Source: Hirudinaria manillensis (lineage: Eukaryota > Annelida > Clitellata > Hirudinida > Hirudinidae). Taken from it: DNA of 64,000 bases. The notes beneath the pieces are model-generated. The model had not been told where the DNA came from and did no database searches. It saw only the letters and a program-made list of their open reading frames with translations. Location of the stretch: positions 9,423,001 to 9,487,000 of the forward strand of contig CM067536.1 in the NCBI GenBank assembly GCA_034509925.1, written 5' to 3'. The position numbers were made by a program, and so were the translations under genes. Below are positions 15,867-27,027 of this stretch, one piece after another; position 1 is the first letter of the stretch, and every line of letters begins with the position of its first letter.

Positions 15867-18800
15867 ATATTCACCATCACCATATTTTCACCATCTTTCA
15901 CCATCACCATATTTTCACCATTTTCACTAGGTACTTTTCTGTATACATTACTACGAAGGTTGATCCTTGATTTAGGGTTAGGGTTAGGGTTAGGGATAGT
16001 GTTAGGGTTAGGGTCAGTGTCAGGGTTAGGTTTAACGTTAGGGTTAGTGTCAGTGTTAGGGTTAGGGTTAGAGTTAGGGTTAGGATCAGTGTTAGGGTTA
16101 GGGTTAAAGTTAGGGTTAGTGTCAGGGTTACGGTTAGTGTCAGGGTTACGGTTAGTGTTAGGGTTAGGGTTAGGGGTTTTAACCATCACTATATTTTCAC
16201 CATTTTCCACCATTTTTCACCATCACCATATTTTCACCATCTTTCACTAGGTACTTTTCTGTATACATTACTACGAAGGTTGATCCTTGATTTAGGGTTA
16301 GGGTTAGTGTTAGGGTTAGGGTTAGGGTTAAAGTTAGGGTTAGTGTCAGTGTTAGGGTTAGGGTTAGGATCAGTGTTAGGGTTAGGGTTAAAGTTAGGGT
16401 TAGTGTCAGGGTTACGGTTAGTGTTAGGGTTAGGGTTAGGTGTTTTAACCATCACTATATTTTCACCATTTTCCACCATTTTTCACCATCACCATATTTT
16501 CACCATTTTTCACCATCATCATATTTTCACCATTTTCCACCATCTTTCACTAGGTACTTTTCTGTATACATTACTACGAAGGTTGATCCTTGATTTAGGG
16601 TTAGGGTTAGGGATAGTGTTAGGGTTAGGGTCAGTGTCAGGGTTAGGTTTAAAGTTAGGGTTAGGGTTAAAGTTAGGGTTAGTGGGTTAGGGTTAGGGTT
16701 AGGGTTAGGGTTAGGGGTTTTAACCATCACTATATTTTCACCATTTTCCACCATTTTTCACCATCACCATATTTTCACCATTTTCCACCATTTTTCACCA
16801 TCTTTCACCATCACCATATTTTCACTATTTGCCACCATTTTTCACCATCACCATATTTTCACCATTTTCCACCATTTTTCACCATCACCATATTTTCACC
16901 ATCACCATATTTTCACCATTTTTCACCATCACCATATTTTCACTATTTGCCACCATTTTTCACCATCACCATATTTTCACCATTTTCCACCATTTTTCAC
17001 TAGGTACTTTTCTGTTTACATTACTACGAAGGTTGATCCTTGATTTAGGGTTAGGGTTAGGGATAGTGTCAGGGTTAGGTTTAAAGTTAGGGTTAGGATC
17101 AGTGTTAGGGTTAGGGTTAAAGTTAGGGTTAGTGTCAGGGTTACGGTTAGTGTTGGGGTTAGGGTTAGGGGTTTTAACCATCACTATATTTTCACCATTT
17201 TCCACCATTTTTCACCATCACCATATTTTCACCATTTTCCACCATTTTTCACCATCTTTCACCATCACCATATTTTCACCATTTTCCACCATTTTTCACC
17301 ATCACCATATTTTCATCATTTTTCACCATCATCATATTTTCACCATTTTCCACCATCTTTCACTAGGTACTTTTCTGTATACATTACTACGAAGGTTGAT
17401 CCTTGATTTAGGGTTAGGGTTAGGGATAGTGTTAGGTTTAGGGTCAGTGTCAGGGTTAGGTTTAAAGTTAGGGTTAGGGTTAGGGTTAAAGTTAGGGTTA
17501 GTGGGTTAGGGTTAGGGTTAGGGTTAGGGTTAGGGGTTTTAACCATCACTATATTTTCACCATTTTCCACCATTTTTCACCATCTTTCACCATCACCATA
17601 TTTTCACCATTTTCACCATTTTTCACCATCACCATATTTTCACTATTTGCCACCATTTTTCACCATCACCATATTTTCACCATTTTCCACCATTTTTCAC
17701 TAGGTACTTTTCTGTTTACATTACTACGAAGGTTGATCCTTGATTTAGGGTTAGGGTTAGGGATAGTGTCAGGGTTAGGTTTAAAGTTAGGGTTAGTGTC
17801 AGTGTTAGGGTTAGGGTTAAAGTTAGGGTTAGTGTCAGGGTTACGGTTAGTGTTGGGGTTAGGGTTAGGGGTTTTAACCATCACTATATTTTCACCATTT
17901 TCCACCATTTTTCACCATCTTTCACCATCACCATATTTTCACCATTTTCCACCATTTTTCACCATCACCATATTTTCATCATTTTTCACCATCATCATAT
18001 TTTCACCATTTTCCACCATCTTTCACTAGGTACTTTTCTGTATACATTACTACGAAGGTTGATCCTTGATTTAGGGTTAGGGTTAGGGATAGTGTTAGGG
18101 TTAGGGTTAAAGTTAGGGTTAGTGGGTTAGGGTTAGGGTTAGGGTTAGGGTTAGGGTTAGGGGTTTTAACCATCACTATATTTTCACCATTTTCCACCAT
18201 TTTTCACCATCACCATATTTTCACCATTTTCCACCATTTTTCACCATCACCATATTTTCACCATTTTCCACCATTTTTCACCATCTTTCACCATCACCAT
18301 ATTTTCACCATTTTCCACCATTTTTCACCATCACCATATTTTCACCATTTTTCACCATCACCATATTTTCACTATTTGCCACCATTTTTCACCATCACCA
18401 TATTTTCACCATTTTCCACCATTTTTCACTAGGTACTTTTCTGTTTACATTACTACGAAGGTTGATCCTTGATTTAGGGTTAGGGTTAGGGATAGTGTCA
18501 GGGTTAGGTTTAAAGTTAGGGTTAGTGTCAGTGTTAGGGTTAGGGTTAAAGTTAGGGTTAGTGTCAGGGTTACGGTTAGTGTTGGGGTTAGGGTTAGGGG
18601 TTTTAACCATCACTATATTTTCACCATTTTCCACCATTTTTCACCATCACCATATTTTCACCATTTTCCACCATTTTTCACCATCACCATATTTTCACCA
18701 TTTTCCACCATTTTTCACCATCTTTCACCATCACCATATTTTCACCATTTTCCACCATTTTTCACCATCACCATATTTTCACCATTTTTCACCATCACCA

Positions 18801-19095
18801 TATTTTCACCATTTTTCACCATCACCATATTTTCACTATTTGCCACCATTTTCCACCATTTTTCACCATCACCATATTTTCACCATTTTCCACCATTTTT
18901 CACCATCTTTCACCATCACCATATTTTCACCATTTTCCACCATTTTTCACCATCACCATATTTTCACCATTTTTCACCATCACCATATTTTCACCATTTT
19001 TCACCATCACCATATTTTCACCATTTTTCACCATCACCATATTTTCACCATTTTTCACCATCACCATATTTTCACCATCTTTCACCAGGATTAGG
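15867..19095. repeat. Higher-order satellite: TTAGGG-like blocks alternating with a CACCAT-rich minisatellite
   Basis: About 3.2 kb of tandem structure with three parts per unit. (1) A spacer of about 45 bp starting CTAGGTACTTTTCTGT, containing CGAAGGTTGATCC, seen eight times at about 15926, 16246, 16549, 16999, 17362, 17699, 18025 and 18428. (2) A block of roughly 80-210 bp of TTAGGG units with variants such as TTAGTG, GTCAGG, TTAAAG and TTACGG. (3) A short junction GGTTTTAACCATCACTAT, then a variable run of TTTTCACCATCACCATATT and TTTTCCACCA units. Unit length varies from about 300 to 450 bp, mainly through the third part. After the last telomere-like block the minisatellite continues alone to about 19085. 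All TTAGGG units share one orientation. Both strands give long Leu-Gly or Asn-Pro reading frames, which are by-products of the 6-bp period. Confidence 0.95.
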
Positions 19096-19169
19096 GTTTG
19101 TGTTATATCATTAATTTTCTGGACCTTCGGAGGGCATCAGTTGAGTTGACTAAGAAACTAAAAGCTTTT

Positions 19170-19723
19170 TTATCTAGAAATGATGAATCTTACTCTGGTC
19201 GTTAAGTTGCTTGTGCATTCGATTGCATTGCTACAAAATCCTAATGATGCCAGCAAACGTAAATTTTCCTATTTTTCGGACAACGGTTTGTCTAAACTAA
19301 AACACTGGTCATGCCTGTACCTTTAAACGCTAAAATACCCCTGTGGATTTAACAGTTTAATAGAATCCATATATCACGCTACACCAGTTATCGTCTTTCC
19401 TTCAACCAACGCAAGGAAAGATTTCAACAGAGAGAAGTTATGGGAAAGTCATAGATCTGAGATATTGGACGGCTGACACTTTGGCCTCGACCATCAAGGA
19501 AATATTAAGTAATACAAGCTATCAAATGAAAGCCAAGCTTTATTCAGACATATTGAAGAGCAGACACGACACTCCTGCCGAAATATTCTCTGTTGCCATT
19601 TCAAATGTCTTAAGATTCGGCACTGAACATTCGAGGTCGTCGACTAAAGAACTTTACTGGTTCCAATTTATGTTGCTCGATTTATTTCTGGTGTTGCTTT
19701 TAATTCTTTGTGCCACACATTAA
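19170..19723 (+). pseudogene. UDP-glycosyltransferase remnant (third copy, internally deleted)
   Basis: The sequence resembles UGT copy 2 but is broken. Near 19220-19260 there is a match to the N-terminal KILLLPVNVN segment (here KILMMPANVN), and shortly afterwards the sequence jumps to the donor-binding region (GFNSLIESIYHATPVIVFP, about 19345-19400). Most of the middle of the protein is therefore gone. A frame change follows, and from about 19435 the C-terminal part is open again to the stop at 19723 (IDLRYWTADTLAS, KSRHDTPAEIFS, then a transmembrane-like stretch). The final basic tail seen in copies 1 and 2 is missing. It directly follows the satellite array and is a decayed third member of the tandem family. 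No functional enzyme is expected. Confidence 0.85.
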
Positions 19724-19939
19724 CTAGACTTTTGTAGCGCACATACAACTTCCCCAGAAAAATTAAGTACAAAATCGAGTAACATCTAATTAGAGTGATT
19801 TTTAATTCTTGCGAAAATCTAAAATAATCTTTCGCCTACACATTTTATTTTTAAAGTTCTACGTCAGCGAAAACAAAATATATTCGTACATTATCGAAGC
19901 GGTTTCCTTTCGAACTTTCACACCAAACATTAGCCAACA

Positions 19940-20697
19940 ATGCAGAGGGTCAACGTGAAAAGCAATGTCGTTCAAAGCTTTGACGAAGTTATGCACGGCG
20001 ACAAATATTTTCCAAACCAATCCGTCACTTTTGACTACAAGGATACATCCAACTACCGACCTGGAACAGACAGCGAAATCAATTATTCCCCGAAGGTTAA
20101 GAAACCATAGATTCAATTATCGCTAACGCTGCATGCTTTTCATAACCAGAAATTTAAGCGGTATTTGAACAAACACCTATTCAACATAATCTTGAAACTG
20201 TCCGATCAATTTTGAGGCATTGCCGGGGTACTGCACGAGAGATCGCATTTATAAATGAACTTTAATCGCTTTTAAGTTGATAACCATAGCAAACTGAGTG
20301 ACATTCTGATCAGCCTCGAACCACGAGGTTTCAACCTAAGGTAAACCCGAAACAAAATCATTCGCATCATGACCGCCAGGTTCTCATCGGCTCCTGGTAC
20401 GAAGAACGCCAAGACTTGAGATATCTCGGCAGAGGCGAAGTTCTACAGTCACCGTGTAACGGCTACTATCAGACGACTTACGGCATCGATTACAACATCC
20501 AACCGGTCCATAGGATACCGACGGTTCTTTTGGGATTCTCAAACCACCGAAAAAACAGGAAATTTGTGTCCTATCCAGCCCATCAGCCAGAACTTGATCT
20601 GCCCCTAAGGAATTTTGTGCCCTGGGAGACTACCTACGATGCCTACTTCAAGAAGCATCCCATCATCTGTCAAAAATGCCCCTACATTGAAGATTGA
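19940..20697 (+). CDS. Small two-exon protein, possibly a ciliary microtubule inner protein
   Basis: Two exons join cleanly: 19940-20095 (ends SPK|GTTAAG) and 20314-20697 (acceptor GATCAG, phase 0), giving about 179 residues. The product has no signal peptide or membrane segment. It is rich in Tyr, Pro, Asn and His, with short motifs such as VLIGSWYEERQDL, NGYYQTTYGIDY and WETTYDAYF, and ends CQKCPYIED. The G-x-W-x-EER motif followed by Tyr-rich segments recalls small microtubule inner proteins of motile axonemes (CFAP107/C1orf158 type), but I recall that family only loosely. The gene lies between the UGT remnant and APEX1. That this is a real gene is moderately secure from the phase-matched splice sites; the function is a guess. 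Confidence 0.5.
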
Positions 20698-20824
20698 TTT
20701 CCACAAAAAATAATCTACATTTGTGAAAAGTTACACAGCAGCACTGAAATTTTGAATGTTTTAATATCACTTAGTGATAAAGCAAAGCAACAGAAGTCTT
20801 CAACCATGTTTTCATCACAAACAC

Positions 20825-22644
20825 TCATTGTAAGTGCATGAAAAGGGTTATTGGGCAATGGTCACTGCCATACACGTCCTTCCTGATGACACTATCGCAC
20901 AGGCAAGACTCGAGTTTGGGTGAAATTAGGAAATAATCCAATCTCCTGAAATTTCAGCAAGTTAGTAAATAATATGGCAACTTCCAACTCAGAAATAAAC
21001 ATTCCACTGGCATTGAACTTCTATTCAAATGGGTGCATATAAACAATTGAAAGCAATCTAACCATCCCACATTCTTTGCCCTGGCATTACTCATGTAAGT
21101 CCAGTAAGTGTATGCTCCTTTCTCCTTGGGATGGAGTTGCCTAAAGGTGTCAATGAAGGTTTTGCCCAACAGTTTGCTGAAGCTTTCTCTTTCCTCTTTG
21201 GTAAAACCAGCCGTTTTGTGATTGCTTTTTGGATTGGCCAAATCTGTCATGTCGATCACATATTTAAGTGATTAGAATAAAGAGTTTCTAAAGTGCTTGT
21301 TATGAAGCCTAATATAATAATAGCACGTCGCTAACGAAAGAGAGATGATAGAAATGCAATTTTCACGTTACCTATTTCTTGGTGAGCCACATTTAAATCT
21401 CCACACAAAATGACTGGTTTGTCCTTTTCTAGCCCTAGGAGGTAGTCGTGGAAGTCAACGTCCCATTCATTTACCCTGTATTCAAGCCTGGGCAAGCCTC
21501 TCCCAGAGTTGGGCACATCTGAGAAAAGCATAATAAACTTCATGATATAAATTAAAAATAATGTTAATAAATCCTACCATTTATTTAACAGGTTAGTGTT
21601 ACCAAACATAATTATAAATTAGGTGGTGTTGGTGAGAAGCAAAAATAATAGAGGATAATGAATGAAATCCCCAACACAGATTAGATTTTCATTTGGATCA
21701 CTTTAAAATGAATAAAAATTTGACCGGGACCAACACGCCGTGACGAAGTAGAAGTTCTCGTATTCTGCCGTGATCACTCGACCCTCCTTGTCGTGTTTCT
21801 CGTGACCTGAAACAACAACAACGATAGTAGCAACGACATCGTCATCACAAGGAAAAAACTTAAGCATCACCTATCCCAAATGTTACTTCAATTGGCTTGA
21901 CCTTGGAATAGAGTCCAGTCCCAGAATATCCATCCTTATCCCCAGACACCCAATACAGATGATAGCCTTTGATAGAAACCTCATCTGGAACATTGTCCTT
22001 ATCACACTTTGTTTCCTGGAGACAGAAAACGTCTGGATCTTCAGCTGCTATGAATGAATGTCCATTTTTCTGTAATCAAATAATTAATATTTATGGGCAA
22101 CCAATTTTAAGAACATATGAACATTATAATAATTATATAATTATACAATGAACATCAAATATCAATGCATTAAATATAGCTAAAAAAACCAGAGAGTAAA
22201 AAATAAGTAATGACCAAAATAACAAAACAATATCAGCAAGTATCACTAACTTCACACCAGGCTCTTAATCCATTGACATTCCAGGATGAAAACTTCAAAT
22301 TCCATTTTCTCCCATTGGAATCTTTACTTTCTGATGAAAAGTCCAAGTTGTTGACATCTGGTATTGATTCTCTTGTTTTCTGTTGGTCATCAAAGAGTAA
22401 ACACTTCATTAACTAACGATTAACATCTCATAAATAACTGCATATAAGAGCACACATTACCTCTTTTGTCATAAAACAACAAATTAATTTATAACTTGCC
22501 TTCGATTTCTTTGGCTTGCTTAATTCATCAGAACTATCAGGTTGCTGTTGCAAAATGTTATCGAAACATTATTTATCTTATTTCAAGTTGCTGCTTAATA
22601 AAGAATAGTTTGCAACGCTCACTCACTTTCCTTTTAGGAGGCAT
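20825..22644 (-). CDS. APEX1: AP endonuclease (APEX1/exonuclease III family)
   Basis: Base-excision repair enzyme that cuts DNA 5' of abasic sites in the nucleus. The start is ATG at 22644 (MPPKRK, then a GTGAGT donor), followed by small basic or acidic N-terminal exons near 22500-22550. Core exons, with matching phases, are about 22251-22393 ([12 protein letters not shown]), 21871-22069 (CLQETKCD and SGTGLYSK), 21735-21806, 21372-21518 ([14 protein letters not shown] and GDLNVAH), 21063-21243 ([17 protein letters not shown]) and 20825-20945 (RLDYFLIS, then [10 protein letters not shown]). All hallmark residues of the family are present: the metal-binding Glu in QETK, the Asp and Asn of GDLN, and the terminal SDHCP His. 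The N-terminal region is short and KPKKSK-like, suggesting nuclear import. The gene starts about 470 bp from the oppositely transcribed IRAK1BP1-like gene. Confidence 0.93.
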
Positions 22645-23112
22645 AACAATAAAAGACTTGCGGACTGCAATCAACTTTACCAAAGAGCTATTGTAAGCAA
22701 AAACCCGCGCACGGCCAACATTTGCGTACAACATGCACACACCACAAACCAAACAGTCCCTTAACTGAATCATATATTCGAGATATCAAAAGTTAAATTT
22801 AATTATTAATCAACTTATGACAACATCACGTTTTAATTAATATGAAAATGTCATGAACCCATTGGTAATTGAAGGTATTTTTAATTATAAATATAAATAA
22901 ATATAAAGAACTATAAGAACACATTTTTTATCATTTCAAGAATTAAATTTAGATAAATAAAATTATAAATTGTTTAAAAAAAAGTTCTATACTAAAGTTG
23001 AGCAAAACATGTTCTAACACATTCCCTATATTTAAATGGTATTGGTTCACGCTATTCGACATACATATCGTAACCATATGGTAACCGTTATGATTCACGG
23101 ACTCACAAACAA
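22645..23112. promoter_or_regulatory. Probable bidirectional promoter region between APEX1 and the IRAK1BP1-like gene
   Basis: The two start codons face away from each other across 468 bp, so both promoters must lie here unless untranslated exons sit elsewhere. The region is AT-rich, and I could not identify a reliable TATA box or initiator. Confidence 0.4.
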
Positions 23113-24240
23113 ATGCATACGATAACAGTTTCTTCAGTTAGGGAGTTGTCAGCTGCTCCGGACGTCTGCGATCTCAGACTCCTCGTCAGGACTTCCAAGA
23201 CGAGTGCCAATGAAGCCAGGGAGAGTGCCCAAAGGAGAATCGATTACATACTTCAAGTTATAAGAGATCAGAAAATTGGGGTCTGCATATATGTCCATTT
23301 GTTGTATTTTATATTGATTTTCTTGGAGTTGGTTAAAATGGGCTGATGCAAAAAAGAAAAGAAAAACTAAATATCTTCGAATATAGCTGGAAAAATTCAA
23401 TTTTCGGGATTTACAAAAAAAAATTCTTCTACCGCATAATTACTGATTTGCATTTGTTCTTGGGTTTTGCTTGCTTATGCCAATGAAATAACCATAATTT
23501 CCTTGCAGAGAAAGCAAGTACAACTGGGGAGGTCTCTGGAGAAATTGAAGGATGAATATGTTCTGTGCACAGAACTATGTGTAACAATCACTGGGGACAT
23601 CGAGAGATGGCTAAATATTCACAACACAATTGTTGAGAAGTTGGATCATGTTCTTATAGATGAGCCTGTGTTTTATCATAGTGATGGCTGCCTCCAACAG
23701 CTCAGGTGATACATGTTTACATTGAAATTTATATGACTTCCCTAAAACATCTTAAATGGATTTCTTTCTTAAAGCAAACTATCTCTTATCATCAATAAGG
23801 TTTTGTTTAAAGATTAGATTATGATTTGCTGATTAAACCTAAATTAGTGAGGATTTTAATTTTAAAATTATTTTTAAGTTTGAAGTAGTAATATTTAAAT
23901 TTATTGTTTCTGGTGATTATTGTAGATTGAACTGATTGACACATAATTCTAAAAAAAATAATTCTGTTTAATATTCAGGCAAAAAGCCTTTAGGCAAGCT
24001 ATTAAACACTGCAAAGATAAAGCAGATGGCATTGCTGAAACTTTGAATACCAAGATAGAAGGAGTGGTTTCGGTCGAAGAGAAAGAGAGTCGGGAATGGC
24101 ACGGATCCTCCAAGTCTCGAACGACGGACGGAAAAAGCGTCGGAGACGAAGGAAGGTTCTCCATTCGTCTGCCCGTCGAATCTGCCTGTCGGAACGTTTC
24201 GACGAGAGTTGTGGTGACCTTTCGACTCGAGGAAAAGTAG
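23113..24240 (+). CDS. IRAK1BP1: IRAK1BP1/SIMPL-domain protein homologue
   Basis: Three exons, 23113-23280, 23509-23705 and 23979-24240, join in frame (the last junction restores an Arg codon AG|G) to give about 208 residues. The order of motifs follows vertebrate IRAK1BP1, a SIMPL (DUF541) protein: an opening segment SVRELSAAPDVCDLRLLVRT, then ANEARESAQRRIDYIL, TELCVTITGDIERW, IVEKLD, EPVFYHS and SVEEKESREWHG, with a closing VVVTFRLEEK. Vertebrate IRAK1BP1 binds IRAK1 and modulates NF-kB signalling; whether that holds in this animal is unknown, since the domain also occurs widely in bacteria. It is slightly shorter than the human protein. The stop codon is followed immediately by a GTT-rich microsatellite. 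Confidence 0.85.
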
Positions 24241-24360
24241 TTGTGTTGAGTTGTTGTTGATGTCGTGTTGTTGTTGTGTCGAGTTGTTGTTGTTGATGTC
24301 GTGTTGTTGTTGTTGTGTCGGGTTGTTGATGTTGTGTCGTGTTGTTGATGTTGTCTTAAT
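24240..24360. repeat. (GTT)n/GATGTC compound microsatellite
   Basis: Irregular repetition of GTTGTTGTTGATGTCGTG units begins right at the stop codon of the IRAK1BP1-like gene, so it probably sits in the 3' untranslated region. On the other strand it reads as Asn/Gln runs, which explains the open frame there. Confidence 0.85.
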
Positions 24361-24711
24361 TTTTTTCTTCCACATTTCCATCTGAGGCAGCTGTTATGTT
24401 GAGCTGTAACTATTTATTACTATATTAGAATATTACTTTTAGAGATAATCATTAGGAATATTAATGTTATTAGGAATATCAAACTGTAAAAATGTCAAGA
24501 ATTACCACCGTGGTTGTTATTAAAATTATTGTGGTCAATGATTGTCATTTCCATGGTAAACAAGTATTGTTATTCATGTAAACAAAAGTTTAGGCATTTT
24601 AAATGTGTGTGACTCACCATTGTTAGGTTAAATTTATTATATAAAAAAAATTACAAGATTAAATTGTTATAAACATCAGTAAATGCATTGATCGGTGCAA
24701 TATCGTCTGCA

Positions 24712-25916
24712 GATGAATATGTTCTTTTGAATGTCACGCTTCGCTGCTCGCATCGAATCATCACAAGTAAAGGGATGTTCTTCCACTATCGCGTGCTTGC
24801 GTCGTGTTTATCTAATTTTTATTGTTGCAAATCAATTTGCATTATTTTGTCTGAGGATGCATTTGGCCTTGAATTTACAGGATTCGGACAAATTGTGATT
24901 CGTCCGTGGAGTTTGGAAAGTGCATTGGGAGGGAAGCTTCGTCCATGAATGCCATTTAACCATCTGGTTATTCGGGCCTCATTCTTCTTTCAAGCCTCAT
25001 TTCAGTGTGAAGTGTAAAGTGCTGGTGGCAACGACAATAATCAGTTTGAATAAGTACTCAGAGTCCTTAGGATTAAAAGAAACAGCTGAATGCCCGCACA
25101 AAGACCTCAAATGCGGCAGTTTAATGCTCTAGTTCTCGATTGTTGGTTAAATGCTCGGATCTTCATTGCGTTCGTCCACGTCGTTGGATTTCAGAAAGTT
25201 TGTCATTTCACGACTTAAATATTTAAAGGATTAAAATTAACTGAGGACAGTCGACGTTTGTTTGATTCTTCGTTTATATTTGACGAGATGGGATTCGGGT
25301 GCAGGAACAATAAGAGTAGTTACTTGATTATCGGAAGTAGAAAAGATTGTTGAGGCAAGATTTCATGATACGACGACTTGCTGCTAATAGTAACAACTGC
25401 TTAGCACTACGGTTTATCACATTATTCCACAAATTCCTACTCTGTCAACAGAAGGACAATGATGAGAAATATTGGCATGGTCTTCCTGATGGCTTCCATA
25501 TTGTTGATGAAAATACAGGTGAGATTTTTGCTTGAGAATGTAATGCGCCTTATGTACGCGTCAAATGCACTTTATGTTTTATGTTGAGCAGAAAATTAGT
25601 CGCCGGCACATATATTGTTAGTACAGCTTTAGCTGGACTCGGGCACAGTATAAGTTATAATTATTGAGTCTTATTATTGAAGATTTTAAGGTGCACATCA
25701 TGCAGAATAAATAATAAATGGCATAATAGTACATTCTAATGATAATAAAATGTTGAAATACCCAATAGGTCTTTGAATGTGATCAAGATGCAGGAAATGA
25801 TGGTGAAGAAGATGATGATAATGATCACTCATGCAGCCCTCACATGGAGCCTGGAGTAAAGAAGATGCTGAGAAAGTGCACAGATTTTATGTGGAAAAGT
25901 CTAGGAATGGCCCCAG
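24712..25916 (+). other. Orphan exon-like segments, gene unknown
   Basis: Four short open segments bordered by plausible splice signals lie in an otherwise empty 2.7-kb gap: about 24712-24764 (EYVLLNVTLRCSHRIIT, GTAAAG donor), 24882-24948 (FGQIVIRPWSLESALGG, ending in a stop), 25453-25518 (KYWHGLPDGFHIVDENT, GTGAGA donor) and about 25770-25915 (acidic stretch, then PGVKKMLRKCTDFMWKS, GTAAGT donor). The first two join in phase 1. The third can join the fourth only if an acceptor inside the fourth (after GATGCAG) is used. I recognise no family. They could be 5' exons of the astacin-like gene downstream, a separate small gene, or chance. Confidence 0.3.
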
Positions 25917-26163
25917 TAAGTATTAGAATTAATTATAATAATATAATTATAATAATGAGAATTAGTTATAATAATGTTAGTCTTCTGTTTATGTGATGTT
26001 GTGCATATTTATAATTGCTTAACAACTCATTAAGAATAAGTGCAATAAAACTTCACAGAAGGTGGTTCCCGCTTCTCGAATGATTATTTAAGTTTTAAAT
26101 CCCTACAACAAACTGGAAAAGAAAACTGGAAAGAAAACTCATCGTCGTCGTCGCCACGTGGCT

Positions 26164-26210
<47 letters not shown>

Positions 26211-26211
26211 T
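26164..26211. repeat. (CAT)n microsatellite
   Basis: About sixteen tandem ATC/CAT units form an uninterrupted array. The minus-strand Asp-rich open frame across it is a by-product of the repeat. Confidence 0.93.
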
Positions 26212-27027
26212 ATCCTTGTCACCATCGTCGTCGAACGTCATCACCGTCATGTTGTATTGCAATAAAAAGTGCAATAACAAATAATATACTGAAAATGTTT
26301 TCAATTCTGAATGAAAAGTGTAATAATATAATATAATAATATAATAAATATAATAATAACAAGAAATTTTTATGACACGATTCCAAACAAAGTTATGACC
26401 TTGGTAGACAGCAAATCCAAATCTATGGTCATCTCAAGAATTTAAGCCTAAGAGATTAAAGAGCTGAAAAGAATTTCATTCAAATTTTTCAAGATGCCCT
26501 TCTTTTATTTTAAGTGGAAGTCCTATTTTTAAGTAACAGAAAAAATTTCAGAGTTTACTTTCTTATTCAGTTCAATACTCTGTCATATCTTTAAGTTATT
26601 GCTTGACCTTCATACGGTGTGGGTGCAAATGTTTATCTATTTGAGGAGGTATTAAATCTATTGATGGAAGAATGATCTGTTTGCTCTAATTTTGAGAGTG
26701 ATTTTTGATGTTTTCAAGTGGCTTATTATTGTTATGCTTGTCATTATTGTTTAATATTATTATAACTCATACTGTTTTTTCCATAGAACTTATAACAAAA
26801 CCAAACAGAATTCTTTGCAGAAAACCTAAGGTCTAAGATGCAATTTCCGATCGGCCCATTTTGGCAAGAAATATTAAATAATAGAATAATCAATTCAATT
26901 CTTTCATTAGCCATCGTTATCACGATCACACCAACAGATTTCCAGCATCACTTTTGGATGCCTTGGACCTGGGCAGATTATTGACGTTATTACGGCTAGT
27001 ATACTTGCCGACGCTTGTCTCTACGAA

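Noticed and set aside
15851-18637. Many open frames on both strands reading Leu-Gly, Asn-Pro or Thr-Leu repeats
   Set aside because: The 6-bp period of the TTAGGG-like blocks keeps all frames open. The frames start and stop at unit borders and have no conserved protein content.
15867-19095. Possible CRISPR-like array (regular spacer between repeats)
   Set aside because: The separating parts are themselves repeated and variable in length, and the context is eukaryotic. It is a satellite.
15867-19095. A true chromosome end within the window
   Set aside because: Genes continue on both sides, and the units contain spacer and minisatellite sequence with fixed variants, so this is an internal array.
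26095-26304. Asp-rich minus-strand frame
   Set aside because: Produced by the (CAT)n microsatellite.
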